A stretch of DNA of 64,000 nt from Riptortus pedestris (lineage: Eukaryota; Arthropoda; Insecta; Hemiptera; Alydidae), in assembly GCA_019009955.1 (NCBI GenBank), contig CM032232.1, positions 70,907,001-70,971,000 of the forward strand. The letters are read 5' to 3'. The notes beneath the pieces were generated by a model. That model worked only from the letters and a program-made list of their open reading frames with translations, did no database searches and was not told the DNA's origin. Every line of letters starts with the position of its first letter. The stretch's first letter is position 1. This document shows, piece by piece, positions 61,008-64,000 of the stretch. A program made the position numbers and the translations under genes.

Positions 61008-61131
61008 CTGTTATATATAATTCTTCGCCGCCTCCTGGTAGGATCCATGGACGTTTGAATAAATTTTTAGAAAATGAAGTCATGAGTACGACCTCAATAG
61101 CTGACTTCCCTTAAAGGAAATCTGCTTAAAA
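60519..61131 (+). mobile_element. HLE copy, 5'-truncated, CA/TA microsatellites plus insert
   Basis: Starts inside the family at GAACTTGATCTTTG. The microsatellite zone is a compound CA, TA, CA array (60622-60750). Then comes about 200 bp of foreign sequence (60751-60955, from GGGAGTGCCAAATTCCG) and a second TA run (60960-61004). The end is ATAGCTGACTTCCCTTAAAG, then GAAATCTGCTTAAAA. Confidence 0.82.
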
Positions 61132-61162
61132 GTGGTGCGTTCATTTGCATGAATTTGTTTGG

Positions 61163-61163
<1 letters not shown>

Positions 61164-61205
<42 letters not shown>
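61164..61205. repeat. (TA)n microsatellite
   Basis: TA run ending in a few TATG units, about 30 bp after an HLE 3' end and outside it. Confidence 0.85.
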
Positions 61206-61207
<2 letters not shown>

Positions 61208-61629
61208 CAAGTCGTAATATATAGTTGGGTAGGACATATTAAAAAAAAAAAACTCCTACCAAGTCTTCTTTAAGCTCCCCCCGCTGGTGTTCGTGTGCTG
61301 CATATAAAGCGTTCACGTTATTATCTGAGATAAGTCTGAATAAAAAATTACTCATATTCAAGGCTTCATCAGACAGGAGACATTAACTTAATGTATTTTC
61401 CACTAGATAAGGCTTACGAAGTAATTCCCTCTCAGCTCTAAAAGAAGATAATTGAAATTTTAATAGGTGTAACGGCCCCGGAGAATTAATTGTCTAAGTA
61501 ATTAAGGATAGTAAATGAACAATTAAGTGTTGTAAATATGTTGAAGGCCTAGTTATAAGTATATACTGTTCATAAAATATAAACGCAAACCTTAGAATAT
61601 TGCTATTATTATTTATGAATGTCAACTTT
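61206..61629. other. No gene seen
   Basis: Unique sequence with several TAATTA/AATTAAT cores at about 61440-61525. No coding signal. Confidence 0.35.
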
Positions 61630-61780
61630 TTGCTAGTATGCCTAATTGGGAGGGGTTATCTACAGGTTAACACTCTTTTTTAGCCAGGGGTTGGACTAAA
61701 GATTTTATTTAATGAGTACGTCGCCAAATAAATTCCTATTGCCCAGTCGGGAATCTAACTCACCACTCAAGGTTTATTAA
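61630..61780 (-). mobile_element. SINE copy, minus, truncated
   Basis: Complement of the SINE body: GGGTTATCTACAGGTTAACA, GCCAGGGGTTGGACTAAAG, TTTATTTAATGAGTACGTCG and GCCCAGTCGGGAATCTAACT (B-box region). It lacks the head and the AAATA tail. Confidence 0.8.
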
Positions 61781-62078
61781 TTTAATATATACTAGAAATT
61801 ATGAAGTCAGACTTTAAATTATAACCTTAGAGTAACATCGATATGTTTAAAAAATATTTCCCTAACGGAGAAATTTCATCGCATACGTACTCGTTTGTAT
61901 TTAAATATTAATATCTAAATAATGATCATTATTGTTCTAATGAGTTTTGACGTACATTAAGGGCATGCCGCTTAAATTGGACGCACAGAAGTAAATAATC
62001 CAGAATGACTAACTTAATTAACATGACACTTTCTGTATTGGCAATCATTCAAGATGAAATAGTCGCAACTTTAACTTC

Positions 62079-62465
62079 TTGAAAATGAGAATAATGTGCA
62101 CCTTTTGCACGATGAACGATTCAGTTTCGACTTTCGTTGTTTTTCCACACAAGTCTTTGAACTTTCGTAAAGGGATTTTTACGTGTCCAAAAATTAATGA
62201 ACTGGAGAACAAAGAAATTCTAGAAGAACTACAAACCCAGAATGCTGTTCATCTCCGAAGATTACTAACAAGAAAGAAGCCGCAGAGAACAATGTTCGTT
62301 GCTACCTTCAGTGAGCTCATTCTGCCACAAAAAATAAAAGTAGGATATATGTCACTTCCCGTTCCATTACCACTGCGTTGTTTCAATTGTTGACAATTAT
62401 TTCACCCTACTCAATCCTGCAAGCAACCACCCAGGTGCAAAATTTGATGTGAATCAAGGCATGAC
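62079..62465 (+). pseudogene. LINE ORF1 (gag-like, zinc knuckle) remnant
   Basis: Frame open from 62079 to 62393, then continuing in the same phase past TGA codons to about 62465. Order: PHKSLNFRKGIFTCPKINEL, EEILEEL-like NKEILEELQTQNAVHLRRLL, TRKKPQ, IKVGYMSLPVPLPLRCFNC, stop, QLFHPTQSCK, then PPRCKI, stop and CESRHD. This follows the ORF1 nucleic-acid-binding proteins of Jockey-superfamily LINEs: a conserved central fold, NPLRCFxCQxFGH-type knuckle, then a C..C..H knuckle. The second stop lies where a Cys codon is expected. No ORF2 follows. Confidence 0.8.
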
Positions 62466-62489
62466 GAAAATAAACTAAAGAAACAAAAT

Positions 62490-62662
62490 AAGTATTTATT
62501 TTATTTTGTTATTTAATTACGTCCACTTTATTCTAATAATGCTATTAGGGTGGGCTATCTACAAGTTGCCACTCTTTTCAAGCCCGGGTGTCACTATGGA
62601 TTTAATATAATGAGTTCGCCACTAAATAAATTTCTTGTGCCCTGATGGGAATCGAACGTATG
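62490..62662 (-). mobile_element. SINE copy, minus, with tail but lacking the head
   Basis: Complement reads CCCATCAGGGCACAAGAAAT, GTGGCGAACTCATTATATTA, CACCCGGGCTTGAAAAGAG, GTGGACGTAATTAAATAAC and an A/T tail. The similarity ends just upstream of the B box (ATCGAAC at 62651). Confidence 0.85.
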
Positions 62663-62663
62663 T

Positions 62664-63596
62664 ATCCCTTATTTATTAATTTTGTAGCTGCCTTAAATTC
62701 ATAGCAGTAGCATTAGAGCCTAAATGCAGAGTACAGGTTTTGTAGGCACTGCCTGAGAAAATACATTAGTGGGGTGAAGTTTCGGTTTCCATTCTCTATT
62801 TGTTAATTAAATGTTAATTTTAATCAGATTTCTTACCTATTAAAGGCTTCATTTTTATTTTATATCGCCTCGGTGAAAGTCCACTTTCTCTTGCGAGGAT
62901 TAAAATCTAATATGAAATGTAATAGAATAATATGCATTGCCGTTTTCTTTCGACTAAATAGTAATATAAGAAAAAAAAAATCTAGTAGCTGTAAAAACTT
63001 TCTAAAACAAGATAGAGAATGAATGAGATTCGTGCTTAGTGGGTCGGAACAATATGAACATTTGATTAGACGATATATCTATGGCTGGTTATAAATGAAG
63101 GCAATAAATCGGGAGAAGAACAATGACAGCCAGGATCGTGGGCATAGTCTTAGCAATACATCATCAACTTCTTGAGGCCTCATGAAATTCACCAACATGC
63201 AATGGTTCACAAAGTTTTATTCAATCCGTCTTCAACGAGCTAAAGTTCATTCCATTAAAATTTGAAGAGAATTATGAAGAATTTATGAGCCTTTAAGGTT
63301 TAATCATGAAATCATTAATTGATTTTCAGAATATTTTGGCAGATTGTTACATTCCATAACTGAACAATACTTTTTTTTTCTATTTTTGTAGAAACATTAA
63401 AGACAAACTTCATGCATGTCGACTGTCGAGACAGGTCATCAATGTGTTGCAGAATGAATACGAATTCGAATTGATACGACACACAATGGGGAGATTCAAT
63501 CAAATGTTGGGCAAGTAAAATTCACTTCATTTGAGCGTAGCAATGATCATTAGGGAAAGGTTAATTTAAAAAAGGTATTTCTGTCAATATTAAAAA
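62664..63596. other. No gene seen
   Basis: AT-rich unique sequence with no recognised feature. Confidence 0.4.
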
Positions 63597-64000
63597 AGTC
63601 CGTCACGCAGGGGCTGCGTAAACTAAGCAGATTTCCCACATGAATATTAATAATAGATAAACCTACATACTCCTAACACAACACCACCATGAATAAATAC
63701 AAACGATAATAAGAAATCATTCCCTTCCCGGCGGAAAGCGTCTCAAATGTAAATAAATAGTTTTGCCAACGGCTTGGAGTTAATGTTTTATCCTTTCCGA
63801 CACCGGAAAAAAGAAGAGTAACAAGAAAGAAAAACAATAACTGAAACATATCGGAATATTGAAAACTATGTACTATATCTAGCACTGTAATTTATAATGA
63901 ATCAGAATAAATTTTATCGCAGTCAATCAAATTGTAGTAGTCCAAGAACTTAAGACGGGGGGGGGGGGTCACAAAAACATATTTGCACTTTCTCGTACAA
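63597..64000 (+). mobile_element. HLE copy, long type, runs off the window end
   Basis: Perfect 5' end AGTCCGTCACGCAGGGGCTG, AACTAAGCAGATTTCCC, then the long-type segment (ACTCCTAACACAACACCACC, GGCGGAAAGCGTCTCAAATG, TGAATCAGAATAAATTTTAT, GTAGTAGTCCAAGAACTTAA and a G(12) run at about 63957). The microsatellite and 3' hairpin must lie beyond the window. Confidence 0.9.

Overview
This 64 kb window is AT-rich, eukaryotic, intergenic or intronic DNA, most likely from an arthropod (probably an insect) with a large, repeat-laden genome. I see no intact host gene, rRNA, tRNA or CRISPR. Most open frames are chance frames in repeats. The recognisable coding remains belong to decayed non-LTR retrotransposons, plus one weak candidate terminal exon (47.1-47.5 kb, minus strand).

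Four repeat groups dominate. (1) A non-autonomous family, here called HLE, has about 20 recognisable copies on both strands. It has a TCCGTCACGC... 5' end carrying a short hairpin, a subterminal AGCAGATTTCCC motif, a central (TA)n or (TG)n microsatellite, and a 3' hairpin of stem AGCWGATTTCCC and loop TTAA followed by AAAA. This layout resembles non-autonomous Helentron/Helitron2 elements (HINE/DINE-1 type). Full copies are about 380 to 940 bp, in short and long versions. (2) More classical Helitrons (TC 5' end, 3' hairpin and CTAG, flanked by A and T) lie in TA arrays. One pair sits head-to-head and makes a 2.2 kb palindrome (27.4-29.6 kb). (3) A tRNA-derived SINE (Ser/Leu-like head, AAATA tail) has about seven copies. 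(4) LINE fragments include an RNase H-bearing I/Nimb-like family (19.3, 30.4, 36.4, 37.2, 56.5 and 59.5 kb), a Jockey-like family (26.5 and 32.7 kb), further RT or C-terminal remnants (22.0 and 47.5 kb), and an ORF1 with zinc knuckles (62.1 kb).

Layout. 0-9.5 kb: AT-rich unique sequence, two HLE copies, a 37-bp minisatellite and a 280-bp direct duplication. 9.5-12 kb: a pair of ~320-bp inverted arms around 1.8 kb of higher-GC sequence that itself holds a 100-bp-arm hairpin. 12-18 kb: HLE copies and a Helitron with ~290-bp subrepeats. 19-24 kb: LINE remains and a 75-bp direct-repeat-bounded unit. 25.8-33.3 kb: HLE, Jockey-like LINE, the Helitron palindrome nested in an HLE, and more HLE. 34-42 kb: a nested cluster in which one SINE is split by two HLE copies, one of which holds a Helitron. 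42-48 kb: two long HLE copies and an RT remnant. 50-55.5 kb: SINE pair and five HLE copies or pieces. 56.5-57.3 kb: a 69-bp tandem array in a LINE 3' UTR. 57.9-64 kb: HLE, LINE and SINE copies, and an HLE running off the window edge.

The most useful content is structural. The nesting gives relative insertion ages and near-exact termini for the HLE family, and shows TA microsatellites inside HLE acting as landing sites for Helitrons. All assignments come from reading the sequence; no database search was run.
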